From Gemmatimonadota bacterium (GTDB taxonomy: Bacteria; Gemmatimonadota; Gemmatimonadetes; Gemmatimonadales; GWC2-71-9), in the NCBI GenBank assembly GCA_003222055.1, contig QHUT01000110.1:1-46215 (forward strand): 46,215 nucleotides of DNA, given 5' to 3'. Below the pieces are notes generated by a model, which was given only the letters and a program-made list of their open reading frames with translations, searched no databases and was not told the origin of the DNA. Position 1 is the stretch's first letter, and every line of letters starts with the position of its first letter. Below are positions 24,730-33,253 of this stretch, piece by piece. A program made the translations under genes and the position numbers.

Positions 24730-25959
24730 CTACAGACCCTGGAGGAACCGCACCAGCGCCGAGCGTTCGAACCACGAGAGCGCCAGGAAACGGTTGCGGG
24801 CCCGCGCGGCCTCGCCCGCGTGGAGCCTGATCGCCGCCGCGATGGTGGGCGCTCGACCATCGTGCAAGAACGCCGTCTTGAACCGCAGGCCCATCAGCGG
24901 CTCGGTACGGAACTCGGCCCGTCTCGCCTGCCCTAGGCAGATGTCCGCCAGGCCGGGCCCCATGTCGTGGAGCAGGAGATCGGTGTACCCCTGCACGATC
25001 TTGAGATTCAGGGCAGGCACGCGGTTGAACCCCGTGACCAGTGCCGGCACATGGCATCCGGCGCACCCGATAAGCACGAAGGTCACGCGCCCCCGCTCCT
25101 CCACGAACGTGCGCGGCGGCGGCGCGGGCGGGGCGAGCAGCCGTATGAAAGCCGTGGTCGCGTCCACCGCATCTTGCGTCAGCTCGGGGTCGGGGGTCGG
25201 ATCGACTCCCGCGGGCAGCGGCGCGCCGTCGATCGTCTGCTCCTGGGGCTCTGCGGGACTGGTGATCCCCAACTCGTTGACGAACGCTCCGGCGGTGAAC
25301 TCGCGGAGCGTCGCAACCTGCGCCTTGCGACCGAACCGTCCCACCCGGCCGTCGGCCGTCCGGTTGGGCCGTCCCGAGATGCCATCCCCGTTGCGGTCCA
25401 CCGGGTCGGCCAACGCGAGGATCTCGGCGTCCGGCACGGCGTCCAGCAGTCCGAACCCGAGGAGGCTCGCCGTGGTCCGCACGGCCGTGTCCGTGGCCGC
25501 GGCCGGCACCGGCTCTCGGTCGATTCCCAGGGCGGCGTGGAGCGCGGGCGTCACGCTGTCCTGAATCACCGGCCCGCCGTGCGCGGCGAGGTCGTCGCAG
25601 GCGGGGGCGCGGAAGGCGGTCGCGTGTCGCTCGACTTCTTCGCCAACGCCACCCACGACGGGGTCTTCGTGGCACTGGCTGCAGGCGTTGTTGTTGAACA
25701 GCGGGCCCAGGCCCGTCTCCGGAGTGAACTCGGTCTGGAACAGGCCGCGGCCCCGCTCGAACAGGGCTCGCTGCTCGAGCGTCAACCCCGGAAGCGGGGC
25801 GCCCGGTTCGAGAACAGGGCTCAAGAGGGTGGCGGCACCGCGCGGCGCCGGTCCCGTCGACGGCTGAGCGTCGCAGGCGGCGATACAGGCGAGCAACACC
25901 GCCACGAGTGGAACGCGCGGTGGGCGCAACAGAGGGCGGGCGCGACTGTCCTGGTGCAT
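24730..25959 (-). CDS. Di-heme c-type oxidoreductase lipoprotein (DHOR/MauG-related)
   Basis: 409 residues from the ATG at 25959, preceded by GGAGG; an in-frame ATG at 25974 is also possible. The signal ends in a lipobox (ACIAAC, Cys29). Two heme c sites are visible: C93-S-Q-C-H97 (NNACSQCHED) and C299-A-G-C-H303 (IGCAGCHVP). DRNGDGISGRPN and FLHDGRAPTI are typical of the di-heme oxidoreductase family, formerly annotated as putative thiol oxidoreductase. It should sit in the periplasm and carry out one-electron or peroxidase-like redox chemistry; the partner is unknown. It has no close operon partner. Confidence 0.88.
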   Translation of the reverse strand: MHQDSRARPLLRPPRVPLVAVLLACIAACDAQPSTGPAPRGAATLLSPVLEPGAPLPGLTLEQRALFERGRGLFQTEFTPETGLGPLFNNNACSQCHEDPVVGGVGEEVERHATAFRAPACDDLAAHGGPVIQDSVTPALHAALGIDREPVPAAATDTAVRTTASLLGFGLLDAVPDAEILALADPVDRNGDGISGRPNRTADGRVGRFGRKAQVATLREFTAGAFVNELGITSPAEPQEQTIDGAPLPAGVDPTPDPELTQDAVDATTAFIRLLAPPAPPPRTFVEERGRVTFVLIGCAGCHVPALVTGFNRVPALNLKIVQGYTDLLLHDMGPGLADICLGQARRAEFRTEPLMGLRFKTAFLHDGRAPTIAAAIRLHAGEAARARNRFLALSWFERSALVRFLQGL

Positions 25960-26186
25960 GGTGCCTCCGTGCACTGGCCGTGCGCCACGAGAGCGCGGTC
26001 TCGATTCGGGAAACGGACCCTAGGGCGGCGCGCGTGGCTCACGCTTGGTGTGGGCCCACATCGCCGGAAACTGCAAGGGGCGCGAATTGGATCGGCGGCA
26101 CGAGTAACCTGCGGGAAGGGGGCAGGGTGGATCGGTGACCGAGCCCACCAGCGGGCGGGTGGCCCGTCGGCCGGGTCGGGCGTAAA

Positions 26187-26372
26187 GCAGATCCTTCGCT
26201 CGCGCGCGTTCCGCGCGCTCGATCCTCACCCCTTTGATCCCCTCTCCCTTCGGGAGAGGGGAGACTCAACCCGTCCGTCGTTCCCCCTCTCCTGAAGGGA
26301 GAGGGGACAGGGGGTGAGGACTTCGCGCGCGCGGAGCCGTCCTCCGGAGCGCCGAAGGCGCGAAGGATCTGC
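26187..26372. mobile_element. MITE-like palindromic element with 13-bp terminal inverted repeats
   Basis: This 186-bp element is bounded by GCAGATCCTTCGC (26187-26199) and its exact reverse complement (26360-26372). Inside are two further hairpins of the type CCCCTCTCCCTTCGGGAGAG in opposite orientation, ending in GGGACAGGGGGTGAGGAC. No coding capacity and no clear target duplication were seen. Together with the ~210 bp to its left, in which I see nothing gene-like, it fills the space between the cytochrome gene start and the zinc-ribbon gene stop. It could also serve as a transcription terminator. Confidence 0.75.
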
Positions 26373-26384
26373 CCGATTGTACGG

Positions 26385-26765
26385 TCAGCGCTTCTTTCTC
26401 AGGTAGTGCTCGTCCCAGGCGATCCGGAACACGCCCTCGCACTTCGGGCAGGGCAGGTCCATGGGATGACCGCTGATCGGCGCCCGTGCCTGGCAGGCGG
26501 GGCACACGACGTAGCGCGTGCCCCAGGCGCTGGGCACGTTGATGGCGTCATCGGGGAGCGGCACGATCGACCAGTGAAACGGGCGCGAGAACGTGGTCTG
26601 CAGCAGGCGACGCGGCACCGGGACACGGTCGTCGGTCACGTCGAGCACGACGCGATCTTTCACAAACCGCACAACCGGGTACCACGCACCCCGGCGCAGC
26701 CCGCAGTTGACATCCACGCGCAAGCGAGCCCATCTGGAGTGAGGATCGTGGAGCGACTGTCCCAT
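26385..26765 (-). CDS. Small zinc-ribbon protein of unknown function
   Basis: 126 residues from an ATG at 26765; a GTG at 26714 (MDVNCGLRRGAWYPVV) is an equally plausible start. The first ~75 residues are a compact beta-rich region (RRGAWYPVVRFVKDRVVLDV). A zinc ribbon formed by C-P-A-C and C-P-K-C follows in the C-terminal third. Nothing indicates membrane location. I recognise no family. It lies alone between the MITE-like element and the Old Yellow Enzyme remnant. Confidence 0.65.
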   Translation of the reverse strand: MGQSLHDPHSRWARLRVDVNCGLRRGAWYPVVRFVKDRVVLDVTDDRVPVPRRLLQTTFSRPFHWSIVPLPDDAINVPSAWGTRYVVCPACQARAPISGHPMDLPCPKCEGVFRIAWDEHYLRKKR

Positions 26766-26878
26766 GCGCCGTCGCAGATCGTGTCGCCCGCAAAGTCGAG
26801 ATGCATTCGCGGCGTGTCAATCTGAGGATCGGACTCTACAGCGTGTTGTCACACGGACGACTGTCGCGCGGGCGTCAC

Positions 26879-27132
26879 ATGCGCACCGCCGGACGTATCA
26901 GTCCCCAAGACCTGGGGATTTGGAGCGACGCGCACGTGGAGCCCCTCGCGCGCATCGTGCGGCGCCGAGTCCCGTGCCGTTCGCGGAGGGCTACGCCACG
27001 CCGCTCGCCCTGAGCGTGGCCGAGATCGCCGACGCGGTGCGGGGCTTTGCCGCCGCGGCGCGTCGGGCGCGCGTGTCCGTGCCCGCGCCGCCCGCGCTCG
27101 CGGATTCGATCGCGAGCGAGATGGGTGCCTGA
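26879..27132 (+). pseudogene. Remnant of an Old Yellow Enzyme (NADH:flavin oxidoreductase) gene
   Basis: The frame from 26879 reads MRTAGRISPQDLGIWSD then AHVEPLARIVRR. From about 26968 a different frame reads SPVPFAEGYATPLALSVAEI and ADAVRGFAAAARRAR. In YqjM-like enzymes, GRI-P-DLGIWSD-H--PLA and PVPF--GY--P--L---EI----FA-AARRA lie about 60 residues apart, and the FDVVEIHAAHGYL block follows the second. Here the intervening part and all that follows are missing and a frameshift separates the pieces, so the gene is dead. The tail to the TGA at 27130 is not clearly related. The remaining intergenic bases (26766-26878 and 27133-27193) show nothing recognisable. Confidence 0.7.
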
Positions 27133-27193
27133 GCGGTCGCGCTCACGCCGGCGCCGTATTGCCGTTTGCGCCGCAGTTCGCACCTTTCACACC

Positions 27194-28495
27194 ATGCTCC
27201 CCAACCCCGACGCCCCGCGGGCCGCGGAGCGCGCCGTGACGCCGCCCTGGTCGCGGCCGGACGATGCGGTCCGGCAGGCGCAGCTCGACGCGATGAAGCG
27301 ACAGGCCACCGGCCTGCTCGCGCTCGCGGCGGTGGTGTTCGTCGGAGCGAGCCTGTACGAGGGACGCTATCCGTGGCTCGGCTACGTGCGCGCCACGGCG
27401 GAAGCGTCGCTCGTCGGCGGCCTCGCGGACTGGTTCGCGGTCACCGCCCTGTTCCGCCATCCTCTGGGGCTCCCGATCCCGCACACCGCGATCGTGGCCA
27501 CGCGCAAGGAGCGGATCGGCCGGATCCTGGGAACGTTCGTGCAGAATCATTTCCTGTCGCGCGACGTGGTCGCCGCCAACCTCCGCGCGGTGCGTCCCGC
27601 GGAGCGCGCCGCTCGCTGGCTCGCCGACCCGGAGCACGGCCGGCGCATCGCCCGCCAGGTCGCGAGCGGCGTGGCGAAGACGCTGGACACGCTGCCCGAC
27701 GCGGACGTGCGCGCCCTGGTGCACCAGGTCGTGAGCGCGCGCCTGCAGGCCACCCGCGTGGCGCCCACCCTCGGCAAGACCCTGGCGCTGGTGCTGGCGG
27801 ACGACCGCCACCAGGGCCTGCTCAACGAGGCGGTCCGGTTCGCCGCCCAGGCGGTGCACGACAACCGCGACGTGATCCGCGAAAGGGTGCGGGCCGAGAG
27901 TCCCTGGTGGGTGCCGGGCGTGGTGGACGACCAGATCTACCAGCGCATCATCGTGACCGTCGAGGGACTGCTCCGGGACATCGGCGCCCGGCCGGATCAC
28001 CCGCTACGCGCGGCGTTCGACACGGCGCTACGGGACTTCGTCGACCGCCTGCAGCACGCACCCGACGTCATCGCCCGGGCGGAAGCGCTGAAAGAGGAAT
28101 GGCTGGCGGATCCCGCGATCGCCGACTTGTCCGCCCGCCTGTGGGAAGCGGTGCGGCGCGCCATCGTCGCCTATGCCACGCGGGCGGACGGCGCTGCGCC
28201 CGGACCGCTGGAGCGCGGCCTCAGCGAGTTCGGGACGGCGCTCCTGGCGAACGACGCCCTCCTCGCCGAGCTGGACGACCTGGTCATCGACCTCACGGCC
28301 TCGGTGGTGGAGCGCTACCGACACGAAATCGGCGATTTAATCGCCCAGACCGTCGCCGGCTGGGACCCCGAGGCGACGGCGCGGCGGTTCGAGCTGGCCG
28401 TCGGCCGGGACCTCCAGTTCGTCCGCATCAATGGTACGCTCGTGGGGGGGCTGGTCGGGCTGCTGATCTACGCGGTCTGGCACCTCTGGCACTGA
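27194..28495 (+). CDS. DUF445 family membrane protein
   Basis: 433 residues from an ATG at 27194; the upstream extension of the frame is low-quality and overlaps the preceding remnant. One N-terminal helix (GLLALAAVVFVGASLY) precedes the family signature YVRATAEASLVGGLADWFAVTALFRHPLGLPIPHTAIV and the basic RKERIGRILGTFVQNHFL. A long helical, probably coiled region follows, then a C-terminal helix (NGTLVGGLVGLLIYAVWHLW). Family members are of unknown function and predicted to sit in the cytoplasmic membrane. It ends 7 bp from the opposing MauG-type gene. Confidence 0.88.
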   Translation: MLPNPDAPRAAERAVTPPWSRPDDAVRQAQLDAMKRQATGLLALAAVVFVGASLYEGRYPWLGYVRATAEASLVGGLADWFAVTALFRHPLGLPIPHTAIVATRKERIGRILGTFVQNHFLSRDVVAANLRAVRPAERAARWLADPEHGRRIARQVASGVAKTLDTLPDADVRALVHQVVSARLQATRVAPTLGKTLALVLADDRHQGLLNEAVRFAAQAVHDNRDVIRERVRAESPWWVPGVVDDQIYQRIIVTVEGLLRDIGARPDHPLRAAFDTALRDFVDRLQHAPDVIARAEALKEEWLADPAIADLSARLWEAVRRAIVAYATRADGAAPGPLERGLSEFGTALLANDALLAELDDLVIDLTASVVERYRHEIGDLIAQTVAGWDPEATARRFELAVGRDLQFVRINGTLVGGLVGLLIYAVWHLWH

Positions 28496-28502
28496 CGCCG
28501 GC

Positions 28503-29855
28503 TCAGCGCGGCACCGGCAGCCCGCTCGGCACCGCGGCCGGAACGAGGGCGCTCAAGTCCCGGGCCGACGGATCCGTCAGCGATTTCAGAAACGCCACGA
28601 GGTCGCCCATCTCGCCGTCCGTCAGGTGGAGCGGCGTCCGCAACCGGAAGTCCACGCTCTTGGCCACTGAATCGACGGTCGCCGCGTCGCCGTGATACGC
28701 GGTGCGCAGCGCCGGCGCGAGCTGCGACGGATCGTACGTCTGGAGGGCGAGGGGCACGTCGTTGTAGTGACGCACCACGGCCTCGAGCGTCGGGAAGGCG
28801 CCGTCGTGCATGTACGGCGCCGTGAGCTCGACGTTGCGCAGCGGCGCCACCCGGAACGCAAACTCGTAGAACTGCTGGTTGGCCAGATCGGCGCGCCCGC
28901 GGTCGAGCGGCGGCGTCGTCGGGCTCCCCGGCCCGAGCTGCGGCACGCCCGCGTTGGCGAACCCGTTGGCGCCGAGCAGCGGCCCGTTGTGGCAGGTGGA
29001 GCACTGCGCCTTGCCGAAGAACAGCCGCCCGCCGCGCTTCTGCTGCGTGGTCAACGCCGCGTCGTCCCGGCTCAGGTAGCGGTCGAACGGGGAGTCGGTC
29101 TTCGTGAGGGCCTGCATCTGGAACGCCGCCAGCGCCGTCGCGGCGTGCTCGAAGCGGAGCTGGCCGGCGGCCGTGCCCGGGTAGGCCGCGGTGAACTTCG
29201 CCACGTATTCCGGAATCGCGAGTAGCCGCCGCATGATCGCCTGGCGGATCGCGGTGGAGTCGCTGTCGGCGAATTGCGCCAGCTCGTTGGGCGCGCCGAA
29301 CACGTCGCGGTCGCCGGGCTCGCCGCGCATCTCCTGGCGATTGACCACGGGAAGCATCGCCTGCGTGGCGAGGAGGTTGGACACGCCGGGCGCCACGCTC
29401 GCGGTCAGGAACGACGGGGGTGGGCCCCCGAGGACGTTCGGGAGCCGGCCGTCCCAGAACAGGTAGAAGAGGCCAAGTCCGTCGTTCAGGAGCGACGGCG
29501 CGTTGCGCGGTACGAACTGGCGCCCCGGGCCCAGCGTGCGCCCCGGCCCGAGTCCCGACCCGCCCGTGCCGATCGCGAGCGACAGGCCGTCGGCCTCGTG
29601 GGTCGCGGGATGATGACACGTGGCGCACGCGACGTCGCGGTTGCCGCTCAAGATCGGGTCGAACATGAGGGCCCGACCGAGGTCGACCAGCGCCGGGTCC
29701 TGGACCGCCATCGGCCCGATAGGGATCACGCCCCACCGGGACAGGTCCTGTCGCAGTCCGGCGTCGAGCGACGGCTCGGCGAACGTGTCGCTGCGCTCGC
29801 ACGCGGCCCCGAACAGCAGGAGGGCGAAGCAGATCCTCTCGAGCAGGCGGACCAC
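28503..29855 (-). CDS. MauG/CcpA-type di-heme cytochrome c peroxidase lipoprotein
   Basis: 450 residues with a signal ending in a GAAC lipobox (Cys19). Two heme c sites are present: C77-A-T-C-H81 (high-potential/peroxidatic half) and C285-S-T-C-H289. APYMHDGAFPTLEAVV near the C-terminus carries the Met expected as an axial ligand in CcpA-like enzymes. PRNAPSLLND and FWDGRLP are conserved in the family. It should reduce H2O2 or oxidise a partner in the periplasm. It lies 15 bp downstream of an outer-membrane protein gene on the same strand, so the two are probably co-transcribed. Confidence 0.9.
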   Translation of the reverse strand: MVRLLERICFALLLFGAACERSDTFAEPSLDAGLRQDLSRWGVIPIGPMAVQDPALVDLGRALMFDPILSGNRDVACATCHHPATHEADGLSLAIGTGGSGLGPGRTLGPGRQFVPRNAPSLLNDGLGLFYLFWDGRLPNVLGGPPPSFLTASVAPGVSNLLATQAMLPVVNRQEMRGEPGDRDVFGAPNELAQFADSDSTAIRQAIMRRLLAIPEYVAKFTAAYPGTAAGQLRFEHAATALAAFQMQALTKTDSPFDRYLSRDDAALTTQQKRGGRLFFGKAQCSTCHNGPLLGANGFANAGVPQLGPGSPTTPPLDRGRADLANQQFYEFAFRVAPLRNVELTAPYMHDGAFPTLEAVVRHYNDVPLALQTYDPSQLAPALRTAYHGDAATVDSVAKSVDFRLRTPLHLTDGEMGDLVAFLKSLTDPSARDLSALVPAAVPSGLPVPR

Positions 29856-29870
29856 GGCGCGCCTCCTTTC

Positions 29871-31421
29871 TCAGTGCAGCGGGAGCGATAGGGAGAACTG
29901 ATGGGTCACGACGCTGACGCCCTCGAGCGTCAGCGGGCCGTTGGGGGCCACGAGCAGCCCGCCGGCGCGGAGGGCCGCCGGGTCGTTGAGCACGAAGCCA
30001 TCGGTTTGCGTCCTCGGGCGGCCCGTGCCGGTGGTGACGCGCCCGCTGTAACGCAGCTCGAGCTCCGGGAAGCGCAGCGTGAGGCCCCAGGTGGGAGTCC
30101 ACTCCACCCACCAATCCTCACGTGCCCGGCTCGCGTCCTGCACGTGGTCCTCCTGACTCAGCCAGTAGTGGATGGCGTGCACCGCGATGCCGAGCTGCCA
30201 GTCGGCGGCACGGGGGCGGCTGCCGATCGGGAGCTCGCGACCGACGCCCATGCGGAACAGGGCGTTCGAGAATCGGAACCGGTTCTCGATCGTCTTGCCG
30301 CCGACCGGGATCGTGTCGCCCCGCGCGGTCTCGGCCGGCACCGCGGCCGTCGCGTACGTGTGACTCCAGATCGGCTCGTACACGGCATCGAGGCCGAACA
30401 TCGCCGGGCCGTTGATGCGCGATACGCCGATGCCCAGCTGGTAGGCGTGCGAACGCCCCGGATCGCGCGGGATGCTCATGATCTCGTAGTCGGGGATCTT
30501 GGGGTGCGACATCAGATTGCCCGTGGCGATCCAGCCGATCCGCCAGCCGGACGCTGCCAGCGGGCGCTCGTACTGGAGGTGCAGGCCCCAGGTCTCGGTG
30601 CGCTCGAGCTCACGATCCAGGCGCGAGCGCTCGAGCGCGCGCTGCGTGCTCGGGTCCCAGAACAGGTCGGCGTAGGTCACGTCCTGCGACATGGCGAACC
30701 GGTTGTGCAGCAGGACCGCGTCGAGCGAGCGCTCTCCCGGCCACTCTTTCTGCAGTCCGAGGCGCACGTCCACGACGTGTCCGAATTGGTCGATGCCCTG
30801 GCTCCCCGGGTACAGCACCTCGACTCCGTCAACCGCTTTGAGGCGCGCCCAGGAGAAGCTGGCGGCGAGCGACACCCGGGGTCCCGCGAGCGTCGTGCCC
30901 AGCAGCGCGGACGCGTAGGCATTGCCGTGGGACTGGGGTGGTGGGGGCGGGGGCCCGGGGTTCACCACGCCCACGAACCCGCTCGGGAGCGGGGGTGGAC
31001 CGAAGACGACGTCGGACGCGCTGGGAGTCCGGCTTGGGTCGACTTCCTGGACCGCGAGCGACAGGCCCCCGTACCACGCGCCGCGCTGCGCGAACGTGGC
31101 GAGCGGCAGCGTGCGCCCGCCGCCGGTCCCCTTGGAGACGCCGTAAAAGGTGGGAGAGGCGAACAAGCGGGGCACGGCGAGCCGGGCGCCCCTTGCCGGA
31201 TTGCGGAACGGGTCGAGCAGCGTGTCGGCGAGGGCGATGGATACGCCGCCCATGCCTTGATGCTGGGACGGGAAGATGTCGAACTGATCCCCCTGCGCGA
31301 TGGGGACCGTCTTTATCGAGATCAGCTGGCCGTCGAGCGGCCGGGCGGTCATAAGGATCAGGGTCGAGAGAGCAAGCGCGCAGGCGCTACCACACCGCGC
31401 CACGGGGCCAGGGACGGTCAT
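29871..31421 (-). CDS. Putative outer-membrane beta-barrel protein
   Basis: 516 residues from an ATG at 31421 with GCGAGGT upstream. The N-terminus is a signal sequence (CGSACALALSTLILMTARPLDG). The mature part alternates hydrophobic and polar residues with many Trp/Tyr and ends in HQFSLSLPLH, as for a barrel strand, although the last residue is not aromatic. FPSQHQGMGGVSIALADTLLDPFRNPARGA resembles the start of FadL/PorV-type proteins, but this is not certain. A Pro-rich loop (NPGPPPPPPQSH) is visible. The following MauG gene, 15 bp away, suggests a shared role in the envelope. Confidence 0.72.
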   Translation of the reverse strand: MTVPGPVARCGSACALALSTLILMTARPLDGQLISIKTVPIAQGDQFDIFPSQHQGMGGVSIALADTLLDPFRNPARGARLAVPRLFASPTFYGVSKGTGGGRTLPLATFAQRGAWYGGLSLAVQEVDPSRTPSASDVVFGPPPLPSGFVGVVNPGPPPPPPQSHGNAYASALLGTTLAGPRVSLAASFSWARLKAVDGVEVLYPGSQGIDQFGHVVDVRLGLQKEWPGERSLDAVLLHNRFAMSQDVTYADLFWDPSTQRALERSRLDRELERTETWGLHLQYERPLAASGWRIGWIATGNLMSHPKIPDYEIMSIPRDPGRSHAYQLGIGVSRINGPAMFGLDAVYEPIWSHTYATAAVPAETARGDTIPVGGKTIENRFRFSNALFRMGVGRELPIGSRPRAADWQLGIAVHAIHYWLSQEDHVQDASRAREDWWVEWTPTWGLTLRFPELELRYSGRVTTGTGRPRTQTDGFVLNDPAALRAGGLLVAPNGPLTLEGVSVVTHQFSLSLPLH

Positions 31422-31465
31422 CGGGGACCTCGCTCGAGCATGAGGAAGGCTTTTAAAGAGAAATA

Positions 31466-31476
31466 CCCCTAAGGGG
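31466..31476. promoter_or_regulatory. Small palindrome in the divergent OMP/GGDEF intergenic region
   Basis: CCCCT-A-AGGGG lies about 45 bp upstream of the outer-membrane protein start and about 70 bp upstream of the diguanylate cyclase start, after an AT-rich stretch (TTTTAAAGAGAAATA). It may be an operator or part of a promoter; no known regulator is assigned. Confidence 0.3.
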
Positions 31477-31546
31477 GCTCGGATCGTCACATGCTCCGGG
31501 GTCCCCGGCCGCCTCACTTGCGAGGTGTGGCCGCCACAGGTGAATC

Positions 31547-33235
31547 TTGCAGTACTCAAAACCGGCCCCGACCGTGAGCCCCTGGCAAGAGACTATCGCC
31601 CGTTCGCTACGCGCCCTGCACCTGAACAGCCTCCGCAGCAGGCTCCTGGCGCTCGCCCTGCTCGCGACGCTCATTCCCACCGTCGCGATCCTCTCCTCCT
31701 ACCGTCACGAACAGCCGTCGCTCAGCGACACGGTGGCCCAGGAGCTTCGCAGCGTGAGCTTGGAGGCGGCCCGGCAGGCGGACGTGTGGCTCGATGAGCG
31801 GCTGTCCGAACTGCGCGTTGCCGCGGGCTCCTTTGTGCTCTCGGAAAATCTGGCCAGGATCCGGTCGGGTTCGGAGGGCCGGTTGCGCGACTATCTCAAC
31901 TCGGTTCGCGAGCGGTGCACCGGGTGCGAGGCCCTCCTGGTCGCCGACGCGCGCGGACGCACGGGGGCGACGAGTGTCGGCCGAACCGCCGGGATGCAGT
32001 TGCCGCTCGAGCGGCTGAACGGGCTCCGTACGGGCGACGCGTTCGTGGGCGACCCCTATTGGGACGCGGGGGTCGGGAAGGCCGCGGTCGTGCTGGCGGT
32101 GCCGGTGCGCGAGGCGGACGGGCGGTTCCTCGGCGCCATGGTCGCCAAGGTCAACCTGCGCTCGGTGGGCGACATGCTGCAGCGGCTCGCCGCCGACGAT
32201 CCGAAGAACGTCTATCTCATGACCGACGAGGGGAAGCTGGTGATCGGCACCCGGGGCAGCTCGGCCGAACTCATGCGGACGCGCCTTCCCAAGGGGATGG
32301 TGCAGACCCTGCTCGACAAGGAAGGGCAAATCGTCGAGTACAAGCGCTTGGACGGGCAAGACGCCGTCGGGACCTTGCGGCGCGCGCCGCAGCTCCGGGT
32401 GGCGGCGGTGGCGGAGCTGCCGCGGGCGGCGGCCATCCGACCGGTTGGCCAGCCGCGTCACGGCGCCGGGGTGATCCTCACGGCCCTGCTCGCGGCAGTG
32501 GGAGTGATGGCCGGGGCTGTGGGCCTGCTCGTGGTGCGCCCACTGGGGCGTCTCACCCGGGCCGCCGCCAAGGTCGCCGCCGGAGACCTCTCGGTCGAGC
32601 TGCCGACCGGCACCGGCGGTGAGGTGGGCGACTTGATGCGCGTGTTCAACAACATGGTGGTCCGACTGCGGGAGCGGGAGGCGCAGGGGGAGCTGGAGCG
32701 CCTCTCCATCACCGATGGGCTCACCGGGCTGTACAACCGGCGCCATCTGATGGGCACGCTCGCCAACGAGGTGCAGCGGTCACGGCGCCTGCGGCGCACG
32801 TTCTCGGTACTGCTCGCGGACGTCGACCACTTCAAGCAGTACAACGACACGCACGGCCACCTGGCGGGGGACGCGGTGCTCGTGAAGGTCGCGGAAATTT
32901 TTCGGAAAATGACGCGGGCCGTGGACTCGGTGGCGCGCTACGGCGGCGAGGAGTTCGTCGTGATGCTGATCGAAGCGCCGATCGCGATCGCGGCCACGGT
33001 GGCCGAGCGCATCCGCGCCCGGATCGCGTCCGAGGCGTTCCAGGGCGGCAAGATGTCGGTGAGCATCGGCGCCGCGGAGTACCCGGCCAACGGCGACACG
33101 CCGGAGGAGCTGATCGCGAGCGCCGACGCCGCGATGTACCGAGCCAAGAGTGAAGGCCGGGACCGCGTGATGGTGGCGGTGGGCGGCCCGTTACCGGACC
33201 CGGAAAAGAAGGGGCGACGCAAAGCGGACCGGTGA
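31547..33235 (+). CDS. Membrane diguanylate cyclase (CACHE-like sensor, HAMP, GGDEF)
   Basis: 562 residues if the TTG at 31547 is used (AGGTGA just upstream); a GTG at 31574 is an alternative start. Helix 1 is near residues 30-50. A periplasmic region of about 250 residues is probably a double CACHE sensor. Helix 2 is near 305-330, a HAMP linker follows (RPLGRLTRAAAKVAAGDLSVELP), then a GGDEF domain. Catalytic GGEEF is at 466-470, with the metal-binding Asp425 region ADVDHFKQYND. The product-inhibition I-site R457-A-V-D460 is intact at the proper spacing. It should make c-di-GMP in response to an extracellular ligand. It is divergent from the OMP/MauG operon. Confidence 0.92.
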   Translation: MQYSKPAPTVSPWQETIARSLRALHLNSLRSRLLALALLATLIPTVAILSSYRHEQPSLSDTVAQELRSVSLEAARQADVWLDERLSELRVAAGSFVLSENLARIRSGSEGRLRDYLNSVRERCTGCEALLVADARGRTGATSVGRTAGMQLPLERLNGLRTGDAFVGDPYWDAGVGKAAVVLAVPVREADGRFLGAMVAKVNLRSVGDMLQRLAADDPKNVYLMTDEGKLVIGTRGSSAELMRTRLPKGMVQTLLDKEGQIVEYKRLDGQDAVGTLRRAPQLRVAAVAELPRAAAIRPVGQPRHGAGVILTALLAAVGVMAGAVGLLVVRPLGRLTRAAAKVAAGDLSVELPTGTGGEVGDLMRVFNNMVVRLREREAQGELERLSITDGLTGLYNRRHLMGTLANEVQRSRRLRRTFSVLLADVDHFKQYNDTHGHLAGDAVLVKVAEIFRKMTRAVDSVARYGGEEFVVMLIEAPIAIAATVAERIRARIASEAFQGGKMSVSIGAAEYPANGDTPEELIASADAAMYRAKSEGRDRVMVAVGGPLPDPEKKGRRKADR

Positions 33236-33253
33236 TGCGTCGAGCGCGGGGCG

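Noticed and set aside
26020-26229. Short leftward open frame upstream of the di-heme oxidoreductase
   Set aside because: No ribosome site, no protein-like pattern, and it runs into the MITE-like element.
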